Notes: a model not told the origin generated them from the sequence alone. Counted from the first letter of the stretch, positions 24,592-33,341 are shown. The stretch is DNA of 64,000 nucleotides from Bradyrhizobium rifense (GCF_008123425.1 NZ_VSSS01000020.1:61962-125961); one strand, 5' to 3'. Program-made: numbers and translations.

Positions 24592-24864
24592 TCAAGCCCG
24601 TACCCAAGTGCGGCCGCCCGCCTCGGTGACGAAGACTGCGAAGCGCGTCTTCACTTGCCACGCAGCAGCTTTGGCTTTCACCAAAACCTCAGCCTGCGTT
24701 GCCCCAGCCTCATAGTTGTACTCGGCGGGAGGCAGCCAGTAGCGCTTGCCGTCACTTGCGGTGATGATGCGCGAGAAACCTTGCGCGGCCATCTGCTTGT
24801 GCAGCTTTTCGTAGTCGGACCAGTCCGCGTCATGAAGTTCAACGCGGGTCGTAAAGCTCGCCAT
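24592..24864 (-). CDS. GhoS-like/DUF2622 family protein
   Basis: A 90-aa protein (FTTRVELHDADWSDYEKLHKQM, then GFSRIITASDGKRYWLPPAEYNY) of a type I recognise as related to the DUF2622/GhoS ferredoxin-like fold. E. coli GhoS is an endoribonuclease antitoxin that cleaves ghoT toxin mRNA; many rhizobial relatives are orphans with no toxin beside them. Here no small membrane toxin ORF is seen adjacent. The ATG at 24864 is supported by AGGAG 9 nt upstream, over an in-frame start at 24924. A clear intrinsic terminator follows, so it is a single-gene unit. Confidence 0.65.
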   Translation of the reverse strand: MASFTTRVELHDADWSDYEKLHKQMAAQGFSRIITASDGKRYWLPPAEYNYEAGATQAEVLVKAKAAAWQVKTRFAVFVTEAGGRTWVRA

Positions 24865-25083
24865 ATTTGCGAACTCCTGGGGGGAGGCTAACGGCTTCCC
24901 GGATATGTCTCGCGTGCTGACCACGAGGTCCGTTGTCGTCGCGGGTCTTACGGCCCCCGGCGCAGTGGATCGCTAAGACAAAAGCCCTCTACAGATCCGC
25001 GACTCGTCGCTGCATTTCTGCTTTGCGCCACAGACCGCTGTTAGCCTGGCGTCAGCTTCGCGCTCCATCGGAATGTCGCGGGC

Positions 25084-26060
25084 TCAGGCCATTGGGATGC
25101 CCGGATCGGGCAAAGACCGGATCATCACGTTCCGGAATTGCACGTTGCCGGTGTGACACTGCAGCCCGATGTGTCCCTCACGGCGGCCCCCGTCGTTGGC
25201 CTGAATTAAGTAAGTGGAGACCAACTGCCCGTTCAGCGTCACGCTGATGGTGGCGTCGGTAGCTTCGATCTCAAATGCTATTCCACTGACCGGCGGGTTT
25301 CGATGCGATCGTCGATGACGGTGCCAGCCCATAGACGGCCCCGGTCTGATGCAACGGGCCGAAGTTTGCCCGGTGTCGACGTTGAAGCCCATGTCGTCGA
25401 TCTGAATTTCGTACCCCTTGTCCGATGCGAGTTTCCGATCATTGCCGGGATCGCTCGCGTTCAGCGCGGGGAAGCGGATCAAGGCGCCGGAATTGTCAGC
25501 GCGGCTACCCGTTATATTGGTGGTCGGATTGAACGACAGCCAGCCTACTTTGAGCACAAAGTTCCGGAAAATTTGGCGCGTATACCACAGCAAACCCAAT
25601 CCGTCTGGCCGCGCCTCCAGGATCGATCCGAAGATGGTGAGGAAGTCCCCGCCGCCGGCCATCTGCCATCCCTGGCGCGCCCCGGTGAAGAGCGGCTTGA
25701 ATGCGAGGTCCGGAGCGGCCGTCCTGCTGCTGACAATTGCTTCGGCGGAGCGCCGGGCCAGTGTCGTTGCGGTAAGGGACGGATTTGCCGAGCCGGTGAC
25801 GGGGAAGAGCGCGGGCCCGGCAACGTAGGCGTTGGCAAGGTGATAAAACTTGCCGAATGAATCCGTCACGGATTGGCCGGGCGCGCCCATCCACAATGTG
25901 CCGGCTTCGTGATGGGTAGTGCCGATCTATCCGCCGAATTTCTCGCCACAGTTTTTGCAAGCGCCACGGCGGCATCCTCCATGTCCTGCCAGGCTTTCAT
26001 TGTCCGACGGGTCGAGATTGACCCATGCGCGTGCCGCTTGTTGCCGGGTGCCGCATTACC
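25084..26060 (-). pseudogene. Decayed GMC oxidoreductase fused to DUF1080 domain
   Basis: The leftmost 270 codons (25084-25896) are open. They encode a GMC oxidoreductase C-terminus (MGAPGQSVTDSFGKFYHLANA and GPALFPVTGSANPSLTATTLARR) followed by a DUF1080/concanavalin-like domain (FKPLFTGARQGWQM, SGIAFEIEATDATISVTLNGQ, GHIGLQCHTGNVQFRNVMIRSL). Upstream, the same gene continues as GTTHHEAGTLW in frame after a TAG. Further fragments (DMEDAAVALAKTVA, ARAWVNLDPSDNE) are in shifted frames, and the FAD-binding N-terminus is absent. Intact relatives are secreted or cytosolic sugar-modifying oxidoreductases. This copy is inactivated by stops, frameshifts and truncation. Confidence 0.72.
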
Positions 26061-26254
26061 GAGATTCTTTCTGAGTTTGACGATGATAAGATACTTCAGA
26101 AGCCTTCGCCGAGTTGTTCAAGAAGATCTCTTCGGCGCTGACATAAGGCGGTTTCCGCAAACTCCGCTCTTCGCCCGACCCGACGCCGCCGATCTCGCGC
26201 ACAAGGTTCTCTGGGAACCGGTGGACGACCGCCCACTGCCCACATATTGGTATT

Positions 26255-26268
26255 TTGACAGCCGTCAA
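26255..26268. promoter_or_regulatory. Perfect Crp/Fnr-type palindrome upstream of sensor kinase gene
   Basis: TTGACAGCCGTCAA, a perfect match to TTGAYN4RTCAA, centred 107 bp upstream of the kinase ATG at 26369. Same motif class as the boxes in front of the stress genes between 42 and 63 kb. Confidence 0.7.
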
Positions 26269-26368
26269 TGCGTCGACCATCCCGCACGGGCTTACATCAC
26301 CATTTTGAGGGTTGCCGGCCTCGTAAAATCGGTATCAAATTCATCCGGGTCGCTGCGAGGCCAGAACT

Positions 26369-28084
26369 ATGCCGTGGACCGATCCCCTTGCAGATCCTGA
26401 CGAGTTGCGGCGTTGTATGCGCGACGTTGTCGCCATTTCGATACTTCCGAAGGCGTGGCGAAACTATGATTTGCGGCGGATCTGCGACAGCATCGCCGGC
26501 GCGCTATTCACGATGCTCCGCGCTGACTTTGTCCTCATTATCCTGCAGGATCATAACACTCGCCTCACGGAGGAGCTGCTCCGCTGCGATCCTGACTTGA
26601 ACCCTGCAAGTGTGGATCATGTACGGACCGTGCTGAAGCGCGAAAGAGCGGCATTTGGCGACGATCGAGGATTTATCGTCGCCAACGAATCCAGCCGCCG
26701 CAACCTGCAGGTCGCAACCGCACCAATCGGGCTGAGCGAGTATGCTGTGCTTGCTGCCGGCTCCTTTCGCGCCACGTTTCCAACCAAAACGGAACGGTTG
26801 CTGCTGACTATCGGGGCTAATCAGGCGGCGATCGCGTTCCAGCACTGGTTGGGCGATGCCGGTGAGAGACGATTCACCATTTTGGCGCAGCGCTCGACTG
26901 ACTTTATAGGCATTGCCTCGTTGAGCGGTCATATTCAATACATCAACCCGGCTGGCCTACAATCGGTGGGTCTTGCCACGCCCGACGATGCATTGCGACT
27001 TCGCGTACTCGACTTCGTATCACGCGAAAACCGGCAGCTTGTCCGGAAAACGATTTGGCCCTTGGTGCTGCGTACAGGTCAATGGAAAGGAGAACTAGAT
27101 CTTGTGCACTTCGGATCCGGACTCCCGATTCCTTTCCTTGTGGATTGCTTCAGGATCGACGATCCGCGAACCGGGCAACCGATGAACGTCGCAACCGTTA
27201 GCCGCGATCTCAGCTTGGAGAATCATGCCGAGGCAGAATCGCGCCACCTCAACGAATCTCTCGAACGACGCGTGGAGCAGCGAACAATCGAACTGGCCGC
27301 GGCACACAAAAAGCTCACGGCGCAAAAACTCAAACGTGAGCAATCCGATCTCCGCCTCCGGAAATTGCGCGACGAAATGTTTCGTATGGCGCGCTTCACG
27401 GCAGCTGGCCAGATGGCTGCGTTGATTACGCACGAACTCTCACAGCCGCTCACAGCTATCGTCAACTCGATGAATGCGACAAAGCGGCTTCTGAACCGCA
27501 CGGACCGCGCCAGCCTCGCGATAGCGCAAGATGTTGCGAGCGAAGCGGCTGCCGAGGCGCTTCGAGCAAGCGAAATCCTCCGCAGGCACCGCCAATTCGT
27601 CGGAACCGACGAGAAGGAACGACGAACTGAAACATTGTCTTTGATGATTGAGGAAGCCGGCGAGCTCGCGTTGAGCAGTGCTGCTCCGCCCGGGGCAAAC
27701 CTCAAGTTTGAACTAGACGCTAGAGCCACGCACGCATTTATAAATCGGGTCCAAATACAACAGGTCCTGGTAAATCTCATTCGCAATGCGCTTGAAGCGA
27801 TGGCAGATCAGGAACAGCGCGAAGTTACCCTGGCGACGAGAGTAGTAGGCGATGGAATGATCGAGGTTACAGTCGCTGACGTGGGACCCGGAATCAGCGA
27901 GGATATAGCTCGCCGGCTTTTCGAGCCGTTTGTTTCAAGCAAGCACAATGGGATGGGACTTGGCCTGTCAATTTCACGCTTGATTATCGAAACGCATGGC
28001 GGACAGTTGACGGCAGAGTCAAAGGCAGGCGGCACCAGCTTCCACTTCACCATTCCGTGCGATGGTGTAGGCGATGTCAATTGA
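26369..28084 (+). CDS. GAF/PAS sensor histidine kinase (FixL/TodS-like)
   Basis: A 571-aa apparently soluble kinase. An N-terminal GAF-like domain (about 15-165) precedes a PAS domain (about 170-285, RFTILAQRSTDFIGIASLSGHIQYINPAG). A coiled-coil linker (about 290-340) leads to the HisKA box ITHELSQPLTAIVNSMNATK (about 353-372, phospho-His in THEL) and an HATPase domain with N-box NLIRNALEAM, DVGPGI and GMGLGLSIS. The family senses redox, oxygen or energy state through PAS or GAF, but no heme-ligand residue can be assigned with certainty. The response-regulator gene overlaps its end by 11 bp. A perfect Fnr-type box lies upstream, linking it to the regulon described for the stress genes. Confidence 0.9.
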   Translation: MPWTDPLADPDELRRCMRDVVAISILPKAWRNYDLRRICDSIAGALFTMLRADFVLIILQDHNTRLTEELLRCDPDLNPASVDHVRTVLKRERAAFGDDRGFIVANESSRRNLQVATAPIGLSEYAVLAAGSFRATFPTKTERLLLTIGANQAAIAFQHWLGDAGERRFTILAQRSTDFIGIASLSGHIQYINPAGLQSVGLATPDDALRLRVLDFVSRENRQLVRKTIWPLVLRTGQWKGELDLVHFGSGLPIPFLVDCFRIDDPRTGQPMNVATVSRDLSLENHAEAESRHLNESLERRVEQRTIELAAAHKKLTAQKLKREQSDLRLRKLRDEMFRMARFTAAGQMAALITHELSQPLTAIVNSMNATKRLLNRTDRASLAIAQDVASEAAAEALRASEILRRHRQFVGTDEKERRTETLSLMIEEAGELALSSAAPPGANLKFELDARATHAFINRVQIQQVLVNLIRNALEAMADQEQREVTLATRVVGDGMIEVTVADVGPGISEDIARRLFEPFVSSKHNGMGLGLSISRLIIETHGGQLTAESKAGGTSFHFTIPCDGVGDVN

Positions 28085-28688
28085 ACGAACCGTCTACGTT
28101 CTCGACGACGACGAAGCCGTGCTTCGTTCGCTGGAACGTCTATTGAGTTCCGCCAATTTCGAACCGGTTACCTTTGAGAGAGCGGATCAGTTCTTGGCAG
28201 CCGCCATGGGGTTCAAACCGGCATGCGTGCTGCTTGACGTCCGTCTGCCAGAGACGAACGGGCTGGAAGTCCAGGCACAATTGGCCCGGATGCGGAGCGA
28301 CCTGTCGGTCATTATCGTTACCGCTCAGGGCAACGTCCAAACGGCAGTCCGGGCGATGAAGGCGGGCGCCAGCGATTTCCTGGAAAAGCCGTACAGCGAT
28401 CATGCGTTGCTGGCGGCTATCGAGGCGACATTCACTAAGGAACTCCAGATCCCGGGCGATCGCGAGGGCGCCGACGCAGTCCGGCGGGTAGCAAGCCTCA
28501 GCCCACGCGAGCGGGACGTTCTTGACGGGCTGATGGCTGGTCGTCCCAACAAGTTGATTGCATACGAGCTCGGCCTCAGTGTGCGCACCGTTGAGGTACA
28601 TCGCGCGCGCATGATGGATCGGCTTGAAGTACGCCAGCTCTCAGAAGCCATCCGGCTCGGCGTAATGGCGAGGCTCAAGACTGGCTGA
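28074..28688 (+). CDS. FixJ-family response regulator (REC-LuxR HTH)
   Basis: A 204-aa two-domain regulator. The receiver (about 1-120) has the acidic pocket LDDDEAVLRSLE, phospho-acceptor Asp in CVLLDVRLPETNGLE (about residue 55), the T in IIVTAQGN and Lys in FLEKPY. The LuxR-type HTH (about 138-200) is SLSPRERDVLDGLMAGRPNKLIAYELGLSVRTVEVHRARMMDRL, the FixJ/TodT class. It overlaps the histidine kinase gene by 11 bp, so the two form a cognate pair. FixJ itself activates fixK, encoding a Crp/Fnr regulator that binds TTGA-N6-TCAA boxes, the type found upstream of this operon and the stress genes. No fixK-like gene is present in the window. Confidence 0.93.
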   Translation: MSIERTVYVLDDDEAVLRSLERLLSSANFEPVTFERADQFLAAAMGFKPACVLLDVRLPETNGLEVQAQLARMRSDLSVIIVTAQGNVQTAVRAMKAGASDFLEKPYSDHALLAAIEATFTKELQIPGDREGADAVRRVASLSPRERDVLDGLMAGRPNKLIAYELGLSVRTVEVHRARMMDRLEVRQLSEAIRLGVMARLKTG

Positions 28689-29465
28689 TCCGCAGCATCT
28701 GAGGTAGGGCTTTCGCTCATGCGGTCCTCCAGTGCGCTACGGTTCAGGATTTAATAGTCCGCTGCCCGCAAGGGCGATGACATGCCGCTCGACGACTATG
28801 CGTATACTCGCCGCAAGATGACGCTCGCGAAACTCGTCATTGCCAATAAGGCCATGATCATCAACAAGGCCGAGCACGCTAGTTCCCCGGTTGACACCTA
28901 GTCATGTAGGTTGTCACCTGGTCACGTATGGTAGTGCAGCCTAACCGCTGTGCCGGCGCGCTTTCCCTCGTCTCAAAAAATCTAGTGATCTCGTCTAGTT
29001 GGTAGAGCGCAAATCTGGATCAATGCTCTGAACCTCCGCGTTGCCCCTTGAATCAGTGTTCGAAAGTCGATTGTCCCTACGTTCCCGCCCGAATTGACTG
29101 AACCACGCTGGCGGAGGCTGATGCATCAAATAGGTTCAATGGCAATGTTCGACAGGAGGGGAAAAAGCGCTCCTTCTTTGCTTCGTGCCGGAAATCATCG
29201 CTGTGCTAAGATCCTTCAGGCTCGCTAGCATCAACGTCTCGCTAAGTCGTAATGACTTGCGGGATCTTGCCGATCTCAGCCGTCGTCACACGTCTTGTAA
29301 CAGGCCGTTGACGTAGCTGGTAGGCTATACAAAGGGCGAGCGCGATCGCTACGACCTAATCAAAACGCGAAGCGTCACTGCGCTCCCCTAAATATGGCGG
29401 GATCAGCGCCTAGAAAATGCGGCGCATCGCTGATAATGCATCGAGGCTGATGGATAGACGACAAT
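28689..29465. other. Region without a confident gene
   Basis: Nothing here is convincing as a full gene. A 39-codon frame at 28782-28901 (MPLDDYAYTRRKMTLAKLVI, then NKAEHASSPVDT) has AAGGG 8 nt upstream and could be a real small ORF or the tail of a decayed gene. A short tandem near-repeat lies at 28891-28931 (listed separately). Around 28990, CTAGTTGGTAGAGC resembles a tRNA D-arm, but the rest does not fold as a tRNA. Confidence 0.35.
28891..28931. repeat. Two-copy tandem near-repeat of about 20 bp
   Basis: TTGACACCTAGTCATGTAGG is followed directly by TTGTCACCTGGTCACGTATGG. The copies share TTGnCACCTnGTCAnGTA and differ at a few positions. Each unit contains an imperfect TGAC/GTCA dyad. It could be a pair of protein-binding sites or a remnant of a longer array. 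Confidence 0.4.
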
Positions 29466-29699
29466 CTACCTTTTCTCCACCATTATTTTCCCCCTGATAA
29501 TATAGAGCGTTTTTGTGCCGTTGGATATTTCTGTCGCCGCGTGAACATCAGGTCGTTGCTGGCCAAGAGCTCGGCTAAGCGCGCCTGGCATGCGACGTAC
29601 TTCGTAACCGCAGGCTGCGCCGACGTCGTCAAGCACGACCCCCTTCTGATCTACTACCGCGTGGCCGTTAAGGTGTCGATGGAAGTAAAATCGAGCCAT
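29466..29699 (-). CDS. DUF6894-like small protein
   Basis: A 77-aa protein starting MARFYFHRHLNGHAVVDQKGVVLDDVGAAC. The (Y/F)YFH-x-n-G-x-n-D-x-(G)-x-x-L-x-D pattern is typical of the DUF6894 family, very common and multicopy in Bradyrhizobium, function unknown. The middle (GYEVRRMPGALSRALGQQR) diverges from the usual A-x-x-x-A-x-x-x-(I/L) helix, so the copy may be degenerating. The gene lies 116 bp left of the probable IS left end, transcribed away from it. Confidence 0.6.
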   Translation of the reverse strand: MARFYFHRHLNGHAVVDQKGVVLDDVGAACGYEVRRMPGALSRALGQQRPDVHAATEISNGTKTLYIIRGKIMVEKR

Positions 29700-29815
29700 A
29701 CCAAAGAATCCGGAGGGTCGGCTTTCGTTCCTATCAACAAAACTTTTCAGGCCGTCATAAACCGCAAATCAGCCGCTAAGTCGTCGCCCGTGAAGAATTC
29801 GGAAGCGATTGATCT

Positions 29816-31306
29816 GTCCCAGTGATTTGACGCGAGCAAGTATTCGATTTTGCAAGAAAGCCGTGGGTAGGTCCTGGTTTTCTTGCGTTTTTGGATTCCG
29901 GATTGGGCGGCTTCGTGATTCCTTTGACGGCGAGATTCGCTGTTGGGGAGAACCCATGAGCCAGCCGCGCGATGATCGTCAGGACGATCTGTTTTGTCCA
30001 TCTCTGGAGAAGATCATCAACCTTCGCCATCCGTTGGTGCGTCTGGCGGCGGAGATCGATTGGGACTTCCTGGCGGGACGCTTCAGTTCGGTCTGTCGCC
30101 TCGGGCCGGGGCAGCCACCGTTGCCGACACGATTGGTAGCCGGACTATTCATCCTCAAGCACATGCACAATCTCTCTGACGAGGCGCTGTGCGACAGGTG
30201 GGTCGAGAACCCGTATTTTCAGTATTTCTGCGGCGAGGTGGTGTTCCGGCACGACTTGCCATTCGATCGCTCGTCGCTGACCCGCTGGCGCCAGCGGCTG
30301 GGTGAGGAGCAGATCGCCGCGCTGTTGCAAGAAAGCCTCTCGGTGGCGCATCGAACTGGGGCAATCGAGACCAAAGATCTCGAGCGGGTCGTTGTGGATA
30401 CCACCGTACAAGAGAAGGCGATCGCGCATCCGAGCGATGCGCGGCTCATGCACCGGGCGATCGAGAAGCTGGTCGGTTTGGCCAAACGCGAGAGCGTCGA
30501 ACTGCGCCAAAGCTATCTGCGCGTGGCCAGGCGCGCCGCCATCATGGTGGGACGCTACACGCATGCCCACCAGTTCAAGCGTGCCCGGCGAGAGCTCAAA
30601 TTCCTGCGCACCCGGCTTGGCCGCATCATCCGTGACATCAGACGCAAGATCGAGGGCGACCCTGCGCTTGAGGATCGCTTTGGTCCGCTGCTCGATCTCG
30701 CCCACCGGGTTCGCCATCAAGAGCAGCGTCAGCGCGGTCCCAAGGTCTACTCGTTGCACGCCCCCGAGGTGGAGTGCATCGGCAAAGGCAAGGCCCGGGC
30801 ACCTTACGAATTTGGCTGCAAAGTCTCGATTGCCACGCCTGCCACCGCGCCCAAAGGCGGGCAGTTCGTACTGCATGCCAAGGCCCTGCACGGCAATCCC
30901 TATGACGGCCACACGCTCGGTCCCGTCATCGCCGACCTCGAAAAGCTCACTGGTGTTGCAGCGCGCCGCATCCACGGCGACAAGGGCTACCGCGGCCACA
31001 ACTATCCCGACCGGTTCAAGGTCTGGATCAGCGGCCAGGTTCGCCGTGTCACCAAAGCCATCCGCCGCGAGATGCGGCGTCGCGCCGCCGTCGAGCCTGT
31101 GATCGGCCATCTCAAGGACGACCACCGAATGCGCCGTAACCATCTCAAGGGTCGCGACGGCGACCGCACCAACGCCGTGCTCGCCGCCGCCGGCTACAAC
31201 TTCAGCCTGCTCCGCCGCTGGCTCACCGAACTTTTATGCGGCCTGTTATGGATACTCTGTCGCCACCTATCGCAACCACACCTTGCGTAAAACGGTGCTC
31301 AGGGAC
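29816..31306 (+). mobile_element. IS5-type insertion sequence (about 1.49 kb)
   Basis: The element encloses one transposase gene (29956-31290). Imperfect terminal inverted repeats are proposed: left GTCCCAGTGATTTGACGC (from 29816) against right GCGTAAAACGGTGCTCAGGGAC (ending 31306), sharing GTCCC at the tip and TTTxACGC inside with gaps. No clear target duplication is visible, so the ends are approximate. The transposase frame is intact, so the element may still be active. It sits between a DUF6894 gene and a fragment of zwf, consistent with a role in rearranging this part of the island. Confidence 0.6.
29956..31290 (+). CDS. IS5-type transposase (DUF772 + DDE domain)
   Basis: A 444-aa transposase. 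The N-terminal DUF772-like domain (about 25-115, LPTRLVAGLFILKHMHNLSDEALCDRWVENPYFQYFCG) precedes the DDE catalytic domain. Acidic residues are placed at VVDTTVQEKAI (first Asp, about residue 145), RIHGDKGYRG (second Asp, about 343) and AAVEPVIGHLKDDHRM (Glu, about 378). The ATG at 29956 has GGGGAG 5 nt upstream, better than an in-frame start at 29809 lying outside the element. The frame is uninterrupted. Short runs of basic residues around 190-220 probably bind DNA. Confidence 0.92.
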   Translation: MSQPRDDRQDDLFCPSLEKIINLRHPLVRLAAEIDWDFLAGRFSSVCRLGPGQPPLPTRLVAGLFILKHMHNLSDEALCDRWVENPYFQYFCGEVVFRHDLPFDRSSLTRWRQRLGEEQIAALLQESLSVAHRTGAIETKDLERVVVDTTVQEKAIAHPSDARLMHRAIEKLVGLAKRESVELRQSYLRVARRAAIMVGRYTHAHQFKRARRELKFLRTRLGRIIRDIRRKIEGDPALEDRFGPLLDLAHRVRHQEQRQRGPKVYSLHAPEVECIGKGKARAPYEFGCKVSIATPATAPKGGQFVLHAKALHGNPYDGHTLGPVIADLEKLTGVAARRIHGDKGYRGHNYPDRFKVWISGQVRRVTKAIRREMRRRAAVEPVIGHLKDDHRMRRNHLKGRDGDRTNAVLAAAGYNFSLLRRWLTELLCGLLWILCRHLSQPHLA

Positions 31307-31404
31307 GTTCTTCACGAACGACTAAGTCCGTCGGAGCTTCCGCCAGCTGCACCCATCACGCTTCAACAACTCGAACGCACCGCGCGACCCCGCTGACCGA
31401 CTGC

Positions 31405-31620
31405 CTAGAATTCCAATCCTTTGGCAGCTATCTTCTTCCCGGCGTCAAGAAAAGGCTGCACCGCCCGCCAGCGGGCTTCAACACTGTCGGCACGCTGAAA
31501 CAAAATGTTATCCCCGAGCATGGAGGGTTTCATAAACGGTAGTAGGTCAGCCTTAAAGTGGATAACGTGCTTCTTATGGCGCACGGGCCACAAGTCGATC
31601 TTGGATTGCACCCCTAAAGC
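31405..31620 (-). pseudogene. 3' fragment of glucose-6-phosphate dehydrogenase gene (zwf)
   Basis: A short minus-strand frame ending at 31405 encodes MLGDNILFQRADSVEARWR and then VQPFLDAGKKIAAKGLEF. It matches the C-terminal end of glucose-6-phosphate dehydrogenase, where (I/L)GD-x-T/I-LF-x-RAD-x-VE-x-xW is the rule. The rest of the enzyme is missing; upstream sequence runs straight into the AraC gene. The fragment lies about 100 bp right of the IS element, suggesting loss of the rest of the gene by IS-associated rearrangement. Confidence 0.65.
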
Positions 31621-31624
31621 TTCT

Positions 31625-32578
31625 TTACCCCTTCAAGCCGGCCCGAGCTTCGCTTGGTAGAATTCCGTACGCTTGCTTGAACCGGCGCCCAAAATGCGTG
31701 AGGTCGCGAAATCCCCAACCATAAGCAATTTCGCTAAGCATACGATTTGCTTGGGTGGGATCTTCAAGCGCACTGCGACATCGTGCAAGTCGCCTGGCCA
31801 GCACTAAACGCGTGAGCGACGTCCCCTGTTCAGCAAGAACCTGATTCGCGTATCGCACGCTGACGCCTACGGCGTCAGCTATAGCTTGCGGGTCGAGCTT
31901 TGGGTCAGTTAGGCTTGCTTCGATGACCGCGCGGATATTCAACAATACAAGAGCTTTCGCGGAGGATACGCGGGGGCGGGCACCTTCGATCGCTTTGGCG
32001 AGCGACACCGCGATCAAGTCGAGGACATCGCTTCCGATTATGCTATCGCTTATGGAACTCGTCTCTCTCGCCAATGACGGCAATAGGGCGGTCACCGAGG
32101 AAGTCAGCCGATCCTGTGCCGTATTGGGCTTTATTAGGTGCGCCACCATATCCCGCGTCTTGCCGAGTCGCGCCTCCAACTCGCGTCGCGGAGCCTTGAC
32201 GACAAGCATTTTGGAGTTCCGCAAGAACTTTCCTTTGTAGGGCAGCAAAGGGTCTAACAGCGTCAGACAGCCAGCATCCAACGTCACCTCACAGGTATCC
32301 TGCTCAAGTGTGCTCCCGCCGGACAACTGGTGGCACACAAACAAATGGTCGGACTTCGCGCAGGAGGCGTGCGCTGCAGTATGCCAAACCTGCATCGGCG
32401 AATTGCGGAACAGAATAAGCTCCAAATTGCCGAGCCCGCCCACCTCGATCTCAGCTTCAAAGTTCGGGCGCATGTCCGGCTTTGAACTATGGTTCGCGAT
32501 CTCTTTGCAGGCGACGCTGTGCCAGCAATCGAATCTTTCCCGGGGATGTACCTCTTGGGTTGAGAAGACGGTTTTCAC
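31625..32578 (-). CDS. AraC family transcriptional regulator (AraC-binding-like N-domain)
   Basis: A 317-aa regulator. Residues about 1-190 resemble the AraC_binding_2/FeaR-type sensor (HPRERFDCWHSVACKEIANHS, then SDHLFVCHQLSGGSTLEQD and LDPLLPYKGKF). Residues about 210-312 form the HTH domain (LDPQAIADAVGVSVRYANQVLAEQGTSLTRLVLARRL, then LSEIAYGWGFRDLTHFGRRFKQAYGILPSEAR). Ligand and targets are unknown. It reads away from a divergent DUF6894 gene, which may be its target, and towards the zwf fragment. Confidence 0.88.
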   Translation of the reverse strand: MKTVFSTQEVHPRERFDCWHSVACKEIANHSSKPDMRPNFEAEIEVGGLGNLELILFRNSPMQVWHTAAHASCAKSDHLFVCHQLSGGSTLEQDTCEVTLDAGCLTLLDPLLPYKGKFLRNSKMLVVKAPRRELEARLGKTRDMVAHLIKPNTAQDRLTSSVTALLPSLARETSSISDSIIGSDVLDLIAVSLAKAIEGARPRVSSAKALVLLNIRAVIEASLTDPKLDPQAIADAVGVSVRYANQVLAEQGTSLTRLVLARRLARCRSALEDPTQANRMLSEIAYGWGFRDLTHFGRRFKQAYGILPSEARAGLKG

Positions 32579-32691
32579 GTGGCATCTCCATCCGCCCAGA
32601 CAGCCGAAGGTCTATGCCGACACTGCCGATCCTTGAGTCGGAAAACGGAATTAAGATTCGCCTTCCGATACCGGTAGCTGAAACTTTCAGA

Positions 32692-32904
32692 ATGCTGTAC
32701 TTCTTTCATGTCTCGGGCAACGGAAAGACGTTCGAGGACGAAACGGGCACTGTCTTGCCAGACGCTTTGGCAGCGAGACTTCACGCGTCCGTGATCGCCG
32801 CTGAGCTTGCCGAAGGCCGTGACGATTACCACGGATTCCACGTCCTTGCTGTCGATGAAGTCGGCAACGAAATTGCCCGAATGCCGGTCGTTGTGCCATC
32901 CTAA
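32692..32904 (+). CDS. DUF6894-like small protein
   Basis: A 70-aa protein, MLYFFHVSGNGKTFEDETGTVLPDALAARLHASVIAAEL, then VLAVDEVGNEIARMPVVVPS. This is the classic DUF6894 layout: FHV-x-G, a DE-x-G-x-x-L turn, an Ala-rich helix, and a C-terminal V-x-DE-x-GNE-(I/V)-(A/S)-R strand. The function is unknown. The ATG at 32692 aligns with the usual family start; in-frame upstream ATGs at 32614 and 32482 would add unrelated sequence. It is better conserved than the second copy at 29.5 kb. Confidence 0.75.
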   Translation: MLYFFHVSGNGKTFEDETGTVLPDALAARLHASVIAAELAEGRDDYHGFHVLAVDEVGNEIARMPVVVPS

Positions 32905-33341
32905 CCGGCAAGACCAGAAAGCGGCCTCTTGTTCTTACGGCACCGAGCGGACCCGGCTCTCCAACCTTCAAATCTGGTTTGGCTCAGTTGGTCGCACCTG
33001 GCGAGCGTCATCCGACAAGTCGCTCGGCGCAGCACAGACGGTCTGCCGCTATTACACTGTTGCGCGCCCGAACGATAATCCCTCCCCGGTGGAGCGAAAA
33101 AACGCAGCGTGTCTTTTGCGTACGTCGGCCAGCAGGTGGTCGAGAACGCCGCGCCGAATGCGATCGCGATCTCACGGGTGACGCTGGCGCCAATGGACCC
33201 AAGCGAGCGCAGATCCCGCTTTTGAGCGAGCTGCGTTGGATCGCCTCGGCCCGGTTGACCGTCGTCATGGTGGAACCAAACGCGGCAACCTAGTCTGCCG
33301 AATCCGAGACGGACGGGGGAAAACCAACAGGAGATTCTCCC
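32905..33341. other. Intergenic region upstream of the DUF1236 gene
   Basis: A 437-bp gap. It contains a one-mismatch Fnr-type box at 33255-33268. A 38-codon frame around 33109-33225 (VSFAYVGQQVVENAAPNAIA, then ISRVTLAPMDPSERRSRF) looks coding-like but has no recognised family. Nothing else is supported. Confidence 0.4.
33255..33268. promoter_or_regulatory. Crp/Fnr-type palindrome (one mismatch) upstream of DUF1236 gene
   Basis: TTGACCGTCGTCAT, one base from TTGAYN4RTCAA, centred 80 bp upstream of the ATG at 33342, a spacing like that of the perfect boxes. Confidence 0.5.

Noticed and set aside
28975..29050. tRNA-like stretch CTAGTTGGTAGAGC
   Set aside because: Only the D-arm resembles a tRNA; no anticodon or T-arm follows and no acceptor stem can be formed.
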